Below are positions 47,829 to 59,700 of a DNA stretch of 64,000 nt, piece by piece. Numbering within the stretch: the stretch's first letter is position 1; each line of letters starts with the position of its first letter. The position numbers and the translations under genes were made by a program. Below the pieces are notes generated by a model that saw only the letters and a program-made list of their open reading frames with translations, was not told the DNA's origin and did not search any database. The stretch is from Nageia nagi. Taxonomy: Eukaryota; Pinophyta. Where the stretch lies: NCBI GenBank assembly GCA_050084985.1, contig JBITNC010000001.1, positions 123,628,001 through 123,692,000 on the forward strand. Direction: 5' to 3'.

Positions 47829-48337
47829 TGAAGGATTTGAACTAGATCTAAACAAATCCTCTAGGACCTTAGACTAGGAAGCTCAAGTGTACACAAGATA
47901 ACACATATATAATTCTAAGAACATCATTCACATAATATGACACCAATATAATGTGGGTTCCTCCCTCCTTGGGAGTACATCCACAACTAGTTCTCTTATT
48001 CTCAAATCTATGTCTCTCTTACAACTATTCTCTAGCTCTCTCCTACACAACCAAGTAGAGTAATCTTACTCAAAACTTAGATATATTTACAAGAGGAGAG
48101 GCCCTCTATTTATAGTTTGAGAGCACCTCCCTAACCTTCCTTTAACCCAAGGGTAAGGTTAGGGTTACATTAAATGTACCACCAAACTTCAACCTACCAA
48201 CTAACTCCTTTGGTAAAGTCAAAGTCTACATATTAAAGAATTCTATTAATCACTTAAGGTATCTACATACCTTTAAGTGATTAATTGAATTTACAAGGAG
48301 TTTAGATATTCACAATATTTCATTACAAATTCTAACA
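47829..48337 (-). repeat. Copia-2 5' LTR
   Basis: 509 bp. Differs from the left LTR by about two substitutions and one inserted G. TSD CTATT follows at 48338. Confidence 0.9.
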
Positions 48338-49889
48338 CTATTAGCACCATCACATCATGTCCACCTACCTATTCCATAATTTTGAAATTCAGGTACTTAT
48401 TCGCCCCATGGAGTGAAGTGATCATGCTCCCCAAAATTTCCTCCACTAATGGTGATCTTGAATCCTCCACATCAACTCCCAATTTCAAGTTTGATTCCTT
48501 TGAATCCTCCTTCAAAAACACCTCAATGTAGTGTACCTATCCTTTCCCTAAATAACAATACTTGGGCTCCCAAGTCTCTTTGTAGTAGAAGCATTTTCCC
48601 TCCTCTCTTAGCTTCCTCCATGTAGCTACATGCAATTAATTTGGTCTAAATGGAGGAAGTTCCTTGACCTTGCTAGGCCCCTTAGCAAATGGCTTCCAGT
48701 TAGCTAATCCCTTGGAAATTGATATTTCCTTAAAGGATTTCATGGTGGGATCTAAGTTGTAGGCTTTATAGATAGCATCATCAAGGATTTTAGGAGAGGA
48801 CACCTTGATCATCCCTCTCAAGGGCTCCATCAATCTCTTAATGAAAATTAAAACCAACCTCTCCTATGGAATATCATGGATCATGATGAATATCCTCTAG
48901 AACTCCATTATAAACTCATCCACTACTCTTAACTATCTAAAGCCATCAAATCCCATATGTAATCATTCTCCTTCTTCTATTTAAATCTCTTTGCTAACTT
49001 CCTTAAAAACTCATTCGAATGAGGTGATGAGTGAATACCCCTAGCTGATCACCCCATGCTACCACCACTTTAAGGAATCACCCTCTAAGTAGAATTATAT
49101 AAAGTGAATTTCATCCTCCTCCACCATGTTAGGGTGTAGTATGAAATAGATCTATAGCTAATGTAGCCATGACCTAACTATCATCTTCTTTCCATCATAT
49201 AATGGCAACTTCAACTTACTAATTTTATGTTGTAAGTCCTTCTTATCCTTCCATTGGCTCCCTAATGCTGTGGGCCATGTGCACTACTACCCTTCAACCC
49301 CATAAGCTCAAATAGCCATTGAGTTTGATGTATCTCCTCATACCAAGATCTAACATGGAATACTCCTTGAAGATCTGGTTCAACTAAAATGGACTAGGCA
49401 CCTTATTCTTGGAAGCATCCCCTATCTTATATGCAAACATGGGCTTGGATGGCTTTTAAATCAAAGGTTGCTCTTCCATTCTACCAACATCCTCCTCTAG
49501 GTATCTCCCTAGGAGAGGGTTTGTACCCTGGGGTGCTCTTTATGAGTGAGATCTCAGGAATGTGACCTTTAGCTTCCCTAATGATCCATGATGGGTGGAT
49601 TTTCTATCCCTCAAGCTCCTTAATCTCCTTAAATTATGCTCCAAACCAAACTATTCCTCCTCAATTTAATCATCTCTTCCTCCTCTGGCCAAATGTATGA
49701 TCCATCTACCTTCCTTGGTTGGATGTGGGGTATCTTGATCATCTCTTGCTAGACATGGATGCTCCTCCTTAGTCCTGGACCAAGGTGGATTCTCCATGTC
49801 ATCCCTATCTAGTTATGGGTATTCCCTCTTATACCTATCTAGTCATGGATGCTCCCTCTCATCCTTGTCCAATAATGGGTATTCCCTCT

Positions 49890-52800
49890 TATAATTAAAT
49901 TTAGAATTATAATCTTTTGTATAAAGAAATAGATTAGAGAAGGGAAGTTATGAAAAGGAGTGTCTAAAATTAAGAGAGCTGATTTGAAAGAGTGTTCATT
50001 AAGCATTTATTACGGTGAATAGATATTTATTTTAAAGTAGTTTTTTTTATTATCTTATATGAAGTTATTATTCTATTTTCATTGGTTGTTCTTAATATTT
50101 GGTTTTCATGAATTTGTGTGGGTATTTTGGGTTATAAGGTTTGACCATCATAAATTGGGATCATCAGCATTGATTGTATCAATCTCCTAAGATACTCATA
50201 GCTATAAATTGGGAAACCTAATATCTATATTAAAAAAAGAGAACATGTAATTGGTCTAACAAGTTTCTTTTGTATGCAAGTGCATCGATTTCGTTTAAAG
50301 TGTACTTCAATCATTCCTTTGTTATATTTGTAGCTTTCTTCTAGCTTGGAAATAATAAACTTGATGTTATTAGAATAAATTTCTTACCATTAGGATGGAA
50401 ATAGGAAATCAATAGCCAATTCCATGTTGGGAATTGATTTACAAACTAAAATAATAAGATGACCTTGACATTTAGAAGATATTTTTTACATAAATATTTT
50501 TCATTGTTAAACTCTTATAAAGAATGATGTATTTTCCTTGAGCCCTTTGGGAATCTCATCTTACAAATAAATATGTTAATAAGTTAGCAAGTAAGAATTC
50601 AAGTGCTTGTGATGTCAAATACTCAAGTAGGTTTTGGAAGTAAATACGAAGAGATTGCATGATGGCATCATCCTATTGTCACATCATTTTTTAAAAAAGA
50701 TATATAAAGTCCTCAAATTTATTTCATATCCCTTTTTTATTTTTTTCCCTCAACTTTAAGTATTTTTTATTTATTTATAATGGTTTCTAGTTATAATAAG
50801 TTAGTAGTTAATATTAGCATTGTTACAATCAATGTTAAGAAGCCTAATTAAGGACACACAACCTTTTTCAAATTAAATCACATAAGGTCAAGAAATGTTA
50901 GTGAAAGGTCAAGAAAGGTCAAGAAATGTTATGAAAACTCTAAAATGATGTGTAGAGAGTCTTAAGTTCAAAATCCCACCATAAATAGGTTGGTGGTATC
51001 TCTCAAATATTACATTATATTGACATGTCTCAATTGGCTTGCAAATAAGTTTGTAAAAGGTTTAGGCCATTTCAAGACTCCTTAACCATACAAATAAACA
51101 AAAAGGAAAAATAAATTACTCACACATGATATAGAAAAGTTGAACATTTATAAGAACCATGGATTTTAATATAAATCTTCTTGTTATATTGACTACCCAA
51201 AATATTGTAATCTCTTAAAACCCCCTATCATGTAAATAAATAAACACACACACACACAAATGCTACAACTCCAAAAGATAAATATTTACGTGGTTGGGCA
51301 TAATTATATTGCATGTGTTCTACTTTAGACACTAGATAAATTGGAAACCACTTCTAAATACCCACAACTATTTTCTTTACAAACACATAAAGTAAACTAT
51401 TTACTATCTCAAACTCAACATGCCATATTGTGTTAAAAATGTTATCTAAATAGGTTGATGCATATTCTCATGTCAAAAATGTTATAACATAGGCTAATGC
51501 AAGTAGTACATGGATTGAAACCCATTTCCTCCTACAAATGCCTTACATTTCACCTCTATACCAACCACATTAAATACATTTTTATATACACCAACTAAGA
51601 TGCTATTTGAAGAATGTATGCATCACATTCATATAATAACTAAAGTAGACAAGAACATGCTAAACAATTGCAACCTATTATATTAGAATCAACCACCTAT
51701 ATTCTATTACATCACCTCTCAAATTTTTAAGAAATGTTATCTTGAAGGTGGTTCATAACTTAAACCCTTTATTGTTGATGATTATTCACCTATTCATGAG
51801 GTTGATAAAGATTGTAAATGAGTTGAAAGCTTCAACCTAGTAGGGTATTATATCAGTATAATCCCCTTGTAAAGGTTTTATTAAGTTTACCTAAGGCCCT
51901 CATGGACCTTTTTCTTGAATCTATTCCAAATCTTGCAAAAGTTTTCATTCATTTTTATTTTACAAAAATAAGCATGCATAGACCATTTACATACATGCCA
52001 TTTAGTTTTTTAGAATTATCTCATTATTTTTTTCTTATAGGACCTCAATATATTATATTATTTAAGTAATATGTGAAATGGGTTCTAATTTATGTTAAGT
52101 TCCTTGGGCTCCCATTTTCTTTATGGTAATTACTCATCCATATCAAAATTTCCTTATATAATGTCATTTGTATAATGTTGGATAAAATTTTAGGCCACCC
52201 CTAGAAAAGAATATCCATTGAAACCAATATCACAAATATTGCAAGAATGCCATTGATATCCATATTGGTAAATAATGCATCTCTTAGAGTTTTCTATATC
52301 TAAATATCCCTTCTATGTCCTTTCAATGTCAATAATAAGAACATAAAATTAAGGGCTATTCTTTGGCTACCCAAAAAGAAAAACTAACCAATAAATCTTC
52401 TAATACCATTTATGTACAATCTAATAATGATGGATAGACTAAAATGGGTATTCAAAAGAACAATTGTAATAATGAATCCATGGGTTCAACCCATGGTGGC
52501 TCATAATCCAAAACTACCAATCAATTATTAAATATAAATAATAGCACAAAGAGTAGTTGTAACCTTAGTGTTCATGTCACCTCTTACAAATAATTTTAAA
52601 TAAACTATGACTAGGCCTTAATATATCATAACTCCACATGTTGAAAACATATTATCTTCATAACATTCTACTGAGGTAACCTCTCCTTCCATGTTACCTT
52701 AAATGGATACTAAGTATTTATGTATAACAAGTCACAAGAGGAGGATGATAATTTTGTAATTGAAATATATTAACACTTTTCAATGGTGAATCAATTAGTA

Positions 52801-54937
52801 AGTTACAATAACAATAAATAGTTTTAATAGATATTGAATACCTTTAGAGTTTTGGATAACTCAATAGAGAGGATATGTTGTTTTACCATCATATTCTATG
52901 ATTTTTCTATCATGGATTGATTAGATTATAACACAATCCAAAATAAATTATAACATGTAGGAAGCATGCTAAAGATATATCAATCTTGATATCTTTCATT
53001 TGTAGGAATTATATATTTTAGAACTTTTGTAATCTATAGCTTGCAATGCCTTTTGGGTGATTCTTCTTTTTTCCATAATGATCATGAGTCAAGATATGTT
53101 AGCCTTTCCACCCTCATTTCCCCTAGGTGGTAACCGTACTTAATTGACCAATATTATGATCCCACTTGCTTTACATTATAGGTTCTATATAATATTAATA
53201 ATCACTTATTCAAGTTTATTGATATTTATTCCTGTACTAACATTGTTGAAAGGTTTAGCCTTTCCCATTGGATGTCAAATTCATCACCAATTAAATTTAT
53301 ATGTGGTGATTTTAATATGATTAAAATCATAGAAGATAAATATGTTAGCATGCAAATAAGTTAATTACATACATGTGTATGAAGATAATTATATCAATGC
53401 AAAATACTAACTAATAGGATTATTTAACTTAGCTTATCTAAAGATGTTGATAATTCTCAAAAGGAATTAATTATTTTCAAATAACTAAACAAGTATACTT
53501 ATATATAATTCTAAATATATCTAAGAATTAAAACACTTGAATAAAATATGAATATTTGATTCTAAATATGTCAATTAACTAAGATGAAAATGGAAACATA
53601 TAGGATACCAAATAAAGTATCAAAAATGTTATACTAGATCCTATTTTCTATGCTCAGTTGCTAATGAAATCCTAAATTAAGATACATAAGTTAATCTTAG
53701 ATACATATGATTTTAACCTAAAATCATGTAAAATAAATCATAAAATAGGGATACGTTATGTAAATCAACAAACATGTGAATATTAAAAAAAAACATGTAA
53801 ATTGGGTATCTAAATTCGCTCCATTGTGATCAAGAAAGACCAAAGTATATGGTTGATCTCAAAAGATAAAAGTATAGGATGAATATGGTATTTGACTCAA
53901 ATATTCTATTATAAAAATATTTATAGTACTTCAAATAATATTGGATTTGGGCCTCAAGTGAATGAGGGATATGTATATATCTAGCTATACCTATTGTGAA
54001 ATGTATTGGATAGGTTTTAATAGTAAAATTGTTGACACATGATTTCGCATCTATGTTGTACCAAACTACATGTTACATAACCCTTACTATGTTAAGATAA
54101 ATATGATGTTATGTTATATTTCCATTACTACTTATGATCTACCTAAGTTCCTTCTCATGTATAATTCTCTTATTTTGTAGGTTAGACCACCAGCGTCAAT
54201 GCTAGAATGCTAAGGTACATTTAGGTACATTCCTAAAGCTATAAATTAAGAATTATATATAGAATAATACTATCAATATTTCATCTTGATAGGATTGTGC
54301 ATATCTAGGTCATAAACTTATCAATATTCTTCAACACCACCTATTGAGATTGGAATCTATTACATCCAAGAGACATTTATCTCTACTCCACCATACACAT
54401 TAAGGACTTGGTTCCTAGAATTAGAAGCTATAATATCAAGAAGTAGGATCATCAAAGCTAGCATCAGGTTAGAAGCATACCATTGGTAGCATTGACCAAC
54501 AAAGGAGGTGTATGACATTTATATATGCATCTTGTCTACTTCGGATCATGTCATCATGTTTCTATTATCATTATCTTTCTTATAGGATTATCAAGTTATT
54601 TAATTCAATTCTATTATCATTTCATTATCACTATAGTTTTGTTATTTCCATAAATTCATTTTCTTTAGTTACTTAATGATCATGGGCATTTAAAAACCTT
54701 TGCTCATTAAATAAAGTAGATATAATTGCTTCATCCTTTGTTAGAATTTAAGGTTCATTTTATCATCTATATATTGGTGAACCTAATAATTTTTGTATAA
54801 TTGTACAAATCTTAAATTAGGATTTATGAACATTATTATCATTATATTTTTATCATCTAAAAAATATTAGGGTTTTTGGATGAATTTGATTTTCAAAATG
54901 TTGTACATTTATGATAGAAATGGCATGATCTCATAAT
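49890..54937. other. Noncoding start of unit 2
   Basis: Matches 22337-27137. One large difference is an extra block of about 215 bp at 53230-53450. (AC)n at 51244-51258 is shorter than in unit 1. No gene except the LINE-like scrap at 53240-53350. Confidence 0.55.
53240..53350 (+). pseudogene. Possible LINE endonuclease scrap
   Basis: The frame reads VERFSLSHWMSNSSPIKF then ICGDFNMIKIIEDK. GDFN-x-x followed by EDK is typical of the endonuclease domain (exonuclease-endonuclease-phosphatase fold) of plant LINEs. Only about 35 codons are present. It lies in a block missing from unit 1, probably deleted there between short TTGATATT-like repeats. Confidence 0.4.
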
Positions 54938-56451
54938 ATGGATTTATCCCTTAAAAATCTCAATAATAACTTTGATAAGGCTAGCACTAGCATGGAGGTG
55001 CAACAAATATCTAATATGATTGTATATATTATCATGAATATGGTTACTAATTTACACCTAAATTCTAATTCGGAAGATAAGAGTAGTCCACTCAACAATA
55101 AAATCTAAAATGTCTTGCTTACTTCAAAAAAGGAGTTGGAAATTTAGAAATTCAGTAGGTCAAGGAGATCCTAATGTTCATCTACAAAGGTTTGAGTATT
55201 TGATATATCTTAAATATGGTATTAACAATAATTTCAAGGTTAAGCATTTCCCACTTAATCTTATTGGTGAAGCTAGAAAAATGTTTTATACTTTGAACTA
55301 GGATCGATCACATCTTATAATCAACTCAGAACATTATTCAAGAAAAAATTTAGATGCAATATTTAGAAAGCTACAACATTAAAAAATTTGATGATTTACA
55401 AGCAAGGATCTTATGAAACATTGGAAAAGTTTATGCCCAGGCATCAAAAAATATGGAGGTCATTACATAATTCCATTAATGGAAAATATATTATGAAAGT
55501 ATTTTTACAAAGTATTAATCCTACCTTGAATTGTACTGCAATTGATTACATGGAAAAAACCATTCACATAGATGATGCACACACTTACTAAAAAAGAAAA
55601 GTATGTGGTGGAATAAGGGAAACTCAAATGCACATCAGTCAATAAAGATTTTACCAAGAAGATATATCTAAAATATCTAACAATTACATAGAGAAAGGAT
55701 TAATCAAAAATATTTAAGGGAAGGAATTCCAATATGAAGATGAAAAGCCTAAGTTGTATAGACCTAGTTTATTTTGAGGTTAGGATCAAGTAATGGGTCA
55801 TTATACTAACAATTTGTATAGATATCAAGAAAGTATCAAAAGAGATCCCTAACAAGAATGTGATTGAGTATAGAAATAGATAAATGATAAACCCAATTGC
55901 AAATCAAGAAATCCATCAAACAATGAACATGAAAATTACAATGATTCATGAAGAAGAAGAAGAAGTTGAAGATGACTCAACCTTTGAAGAAGAGTCCAAT
56001 GTTGTTACAAGAGCTAAACCCAAAGGTATTTTTAATTTGGTTGGTATCCCATCATTAAGAAAGATCTCTCCAACTCTTCCTAGTGATAAATTCAAATATG
56101 ATTATGCTAATCAATTAAAAAATACTCCTACCAAGATTAGCATGTATGTGTTATGATTTTTGATAAGCATAAAAATGATTTATTTAAGACACTAGATGGA
56201 AAATTAATTGATGCTAAAACCTTTGTAAGTGCTTTCATAGATATATTTTATTCTATTGAATAGGTTAACATGGTGCGATTTGATGATAATGAATTACTTA
56301 GATAAAAAGTCATAGATTGCAACTTATCACTTCATATCAAGGTCAAGATAAATGGTAAAACTTCTAAGGAACCATTAGTGGAGACAAGATATGGTCTCAA
56401 CATCTATTCTCTTAAGTTTATCAAAGAGTTTGATGAGAAACTTAAGGGGGG
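54938..56451 (+). pseudogene. Ty3/gypsy gag-protease remnant, copy C
   Basis: Same reading as copy B: gag core FSRQGDPNVHLQRFEYL-like (55140-55300, shifted once) and QGSYETLEKFMPRHQ (55388-55591). The acidic tail EEEEVEDDSTFEEE is at 55884-56156, followed by a frameshift and the retropepsin start. Cut by the Copia-0 LTR at 56452. Confidence 0.75.
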
Positions 56452-56728
56452 TGTTGTGTATTTTATTACCTTTTAGGTATCTAACTCTATTGTTAAGATT
56501 AGGTTTGTGATGTGTCATCCTTATCCTCTTATTGGGTTGTTATGATTTGATGGTATGGATTAGTTTTATCGTATGGATTTCATTTATTGCTCTTGATATT
56601 TAAGTAATGTTATGTATCTCATTTCTATAAGGAGAATGCAATCAACTATTTTATTCTTATTTGTGATTCACTTCCATTGTCATACTTTTTTGTGATTTTG
56701 TGAAAGGGTGTCTTCAACATTCCTTTCA
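56452..56728 (+). repeat. Copia-0 5' LTR, copy C
   Basis: Starts TGTTGTGTATTTTATTACC after TTAAGGGGGG and ends TTTCA; PBS-like TGGTACCAAAGC at 56729-56740. The 3' LTR of this copy lies beyond the window. Confidence 0.8.
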
Positions 56729-56774
56729 TGGTACCAAAGCTGTGGAGGTTTTGAAGTGTTTTTAGGAAGCCTAT

Positions 56775-59700
56775 TGTAATCATCCAAATTTTAAATTCAA
56801 CCACAAACTAGAAATATAGGATCATAAAGCCCTTACATTAGGTCTAGGGCATCACATAGGCAACAACAAATCCTCAAGCATGCAAAGTTTGGGTTAGGAC
56901 ATCAAGACTACACATTCAAAAACCCAAAATGCCAACATCTAGCATATGTAAGCATACATCAATGAATAAAATATCAATATGCCAACATTTGGCTCATACA
57001 TGCATAATCCAAACCCTAATACATTAAAGTACCTTTGAATGATAAATATAAGTGTATACAATTAATCAGATCTAATGCATGCATAAGTATGAGATAGTAC
57101 AACATAATAATGAAATCTAAAGCCCTTTGGCTATATATGAATGATAAGAAATGCACCATAATACAATACCAATCGTAATGGGTAGTCATTAACCTATAGG
57201 TAGCCGACTAGGGCACAACACTCTGATATCTCCAACACTAAAAAACTATAGAACAATGGGATAGATTCACTCTCTTAGATCCTAAATCTTCTGTACTGAA
57301 GGAGCCCTCCTCAAAACATGGATAACCACTGAAGGTAGAAGTAAACCATCGAAATGCCATCGGATAGACAAGGTGCTCCATATATATCATAGATAATTAG
57401 GATCCCACTTCTTGACTACACTTTATATGCTTTGCCTAGAAATAGAATGCTTAACATTTCTGTAGTAAATGTAATAATCAATAATGGTTATCCAATACTA
57501 AAGCTCTAATGTCTATTTATATATTACTTATGTTGGAAACTCACTTAGGAGTCATCCCAAGCCTATCTAATCCAACGTTGGGTATTTGGGAGGCCTAATC
57601 ACTTAAAGCACCAACATGGGGGTCATGACCACTCATAATGCCAACATGGGGTCGTTATCATATAATATACCAAAGTGGGATCCTTGGAACTTAAAGTGCC
57701 AATGTGGGGGTGCTAAAATCCTCATGAGTCAACATGGGGGTATGAGGCCCTCCCTAGTGTGGCACTAGCATGTTGGTGGCCATCAAACTCTCAAATTCAT
57801 AAACACACCTTGAGATTCCTAGAATCTAGGATCTCTAATATAACATATGTCTATTCTACCACTCAAAAGGGAGACATCCCACTTGGGGCTCATAGTGGGA
57901 TCCACATTATCCATTAAAACTCCTATCTTGAGTTACAATAATATAAATGCAAATACATTAAATAGATATAGTACAAGATGACCAGATTGGTCCCACTAGA
58001 AGTACAAGGGGAAATCACAAAGCCCCATCTCTCAAATTGCTTGATCTCAAGTAATCATAGAAGATCATAGCATCCAGTCTCCCATGTATCCTCTGAAACT
58101 ATCACCTAATGTACATGGTGGTGGAATGCAACTTCAATATGCACCATGTCATATGATGGTGAGGAGTGGATAGTTGGGGCTTCATGATCCTATCTTTGTG
58201 CAAGTTGTAAACCCTTTGGTTTGCGATAATTATCACTCCTCATAGGATACTCAGTGAGGATCCTCCAAAGCCATGGAAGTTCATGCACACTAAGGATGAA
58301 CTGAACTTACAAAACCTTGGGAAACATAGTAGTATGTGAAAAGCAAGTAGAGCCTAAGATCCACTCAAGTAGCATTACATCCTCCAAACTCCACATAGAA
58401 ACTCCTAAGCTCCTCGTAGATAGTGTGTGATAAGAAATATCCTCATCCCCTAGCTTTTGAAACCTTCATGGGGGCAATGTAGCCTCCCTTAAGCTCAAAA
58501 TTGAGTTTCCACCATCCTAAAACCTCTAACCAATAACTTTGACCTTCTTAAGCCTCAACATGGGCTACCCATCATCATGACACCACTTTGCAGTAATCTT
58601 GGTCTCCTCAATACTCAACATGGGGCTCCAATGCTCTTAGATGCCTAATGTAAAAATATAATCTCCCTAGATGCTTCATATGGCATGAAAAACCTCTTAG
58701 ATGCTCAATGTGGGATGATAAGCCTCCCATATGCTCAACATGGGATGGTTACTTCTTAAGAAGCTCAATGTGGGTAGGAAAGCATCTTGTGTGAACAATG
58801 TGGAGTAGAAATGCTCTTGTGTTCCCAATGTCACGGTCCTAGCTCCTCCATGATCGAACATGGTCCCTCCTCACTCACTAGGTTGCAACATGGTCACTCC
58901 TTCAGCCTCCTCCTTTTGTTGACACCACTTAATCACCTCTAGATGCTTTTTATCCACTTGTGGATAATCATCCTGGATACCCTATAGCGTATGTATCTTA
59001 CCATCTATTTTGAAACTCATGGTGAGCTTCTAATAGTCGATATCAATGTCACTTGGATTAAATAGCCATTGAAATCCCAGAATAATGTGAGGGTGCCCCT
59101 TCAAGGGATAAAGATAGAAATCCTCCCTCACTTAAAGCCTTGCAACCTCCCTCCTAACTACTTCATAATGTGATTAACCAAGGTAAGTTTCCCATTGGCA
59201 TTAGAAACTTAAAACCCCTCAAACACCTTGGTCATTAAGTTCTTCTGCTCTTCAAAGCTAACATAAATAAAGTTATGGGATGCTATAGGATCTATCAGCA
59301 CCATCACATCCTATCCACCTACCTATCCACAATTTTCAAGGTCAAGTAATTATTCACCCATGGAGTGAAGCGATCATGCTCCTTAACATGCCCTCCACTC
59401 ATGGTGATCTTGAATCCTCCACATCAACTCCAATTTCAAGTCTGATTCCTTTGAACCTCCTTCAAAAACACCTCAATGTAGTGTACCTATCCTTTCTCCC
59501 AAACAATAATGCTTGGGATCTTGAGTCTCTTTGTAGTAGAAGCATTTGCCTTCATCTCTTAGCTTCCTCCATGTAGCTGCATGCAACTAATTTGGTCTGG
59601 ATAAAGGAATTTCCTTGACCTTGCTAGGCCCCTTAGCAAATGGCTTCCAGTTAGTTGATCCCTTAGAAACTGATCTTTCCCTAAAGGATTTTTCATGGTG

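Larger units (their letters stand above)
39785..48337 (-). mobile_element. Copia-2: full-length Ty1/copia element, 8.55 kb, young
   Basis: LTRs at 39785-40292 and 47829-48337, TSD CTATT at 39780-39784 and 48338-48342. PBS TGGTATCAGATC (47826-47815) has one mismatch to initiator-Met tRNA. The PPT lies at 40293-40300 (AAGGGGGAG on the minus strand). The LTRs differ at about three of 508 positions, implying a recent insertion. The coding region is the same family as Copia-1 but keeps catalytic motifs. The leader carries a PPR gene fragment. It is inserted into the Z2 gag-protease region; Z1 and Z3 have the empty site. Confidence 0.93.
22337..49889 (+). repeat. Tandem segmental duplication, unit 1 (copy B)
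   Basis: From AATTTAGAATTATAATC on, this block is collinear with 49890 onward. The match includes the (AC)n site, the gypsy gag-pro remnant, the Copia-0 5' LTR and element Z. Without the two later copia insertions it is about 10.6 kb, against about 10.95 kb in unit 2. It ends inside Z gag at 49889, directly abutting the start of unit 2. Confidence 0.88.
28974..49889 (-). mobile_element. Z2: copy-B Z element, truncated and split by Copia-1 and Copia-2
   Basis: The left (3') LTR occupies 28974-29054 and 37407-38516, split by Copia-1. The interior runs 38517-39784 and 48343-49889, split by Copia-2. The 5' LTR is absent, because the sequence switches at 49889 to the start of the next duplication unit. 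The gag-protease remnant matches Z1 and Z3 (for example the 48636-48857 minus frame ending at GLMEPLRGM). The CTCAACATGGG array is at about 38980-39300. Confidence 0.82.
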
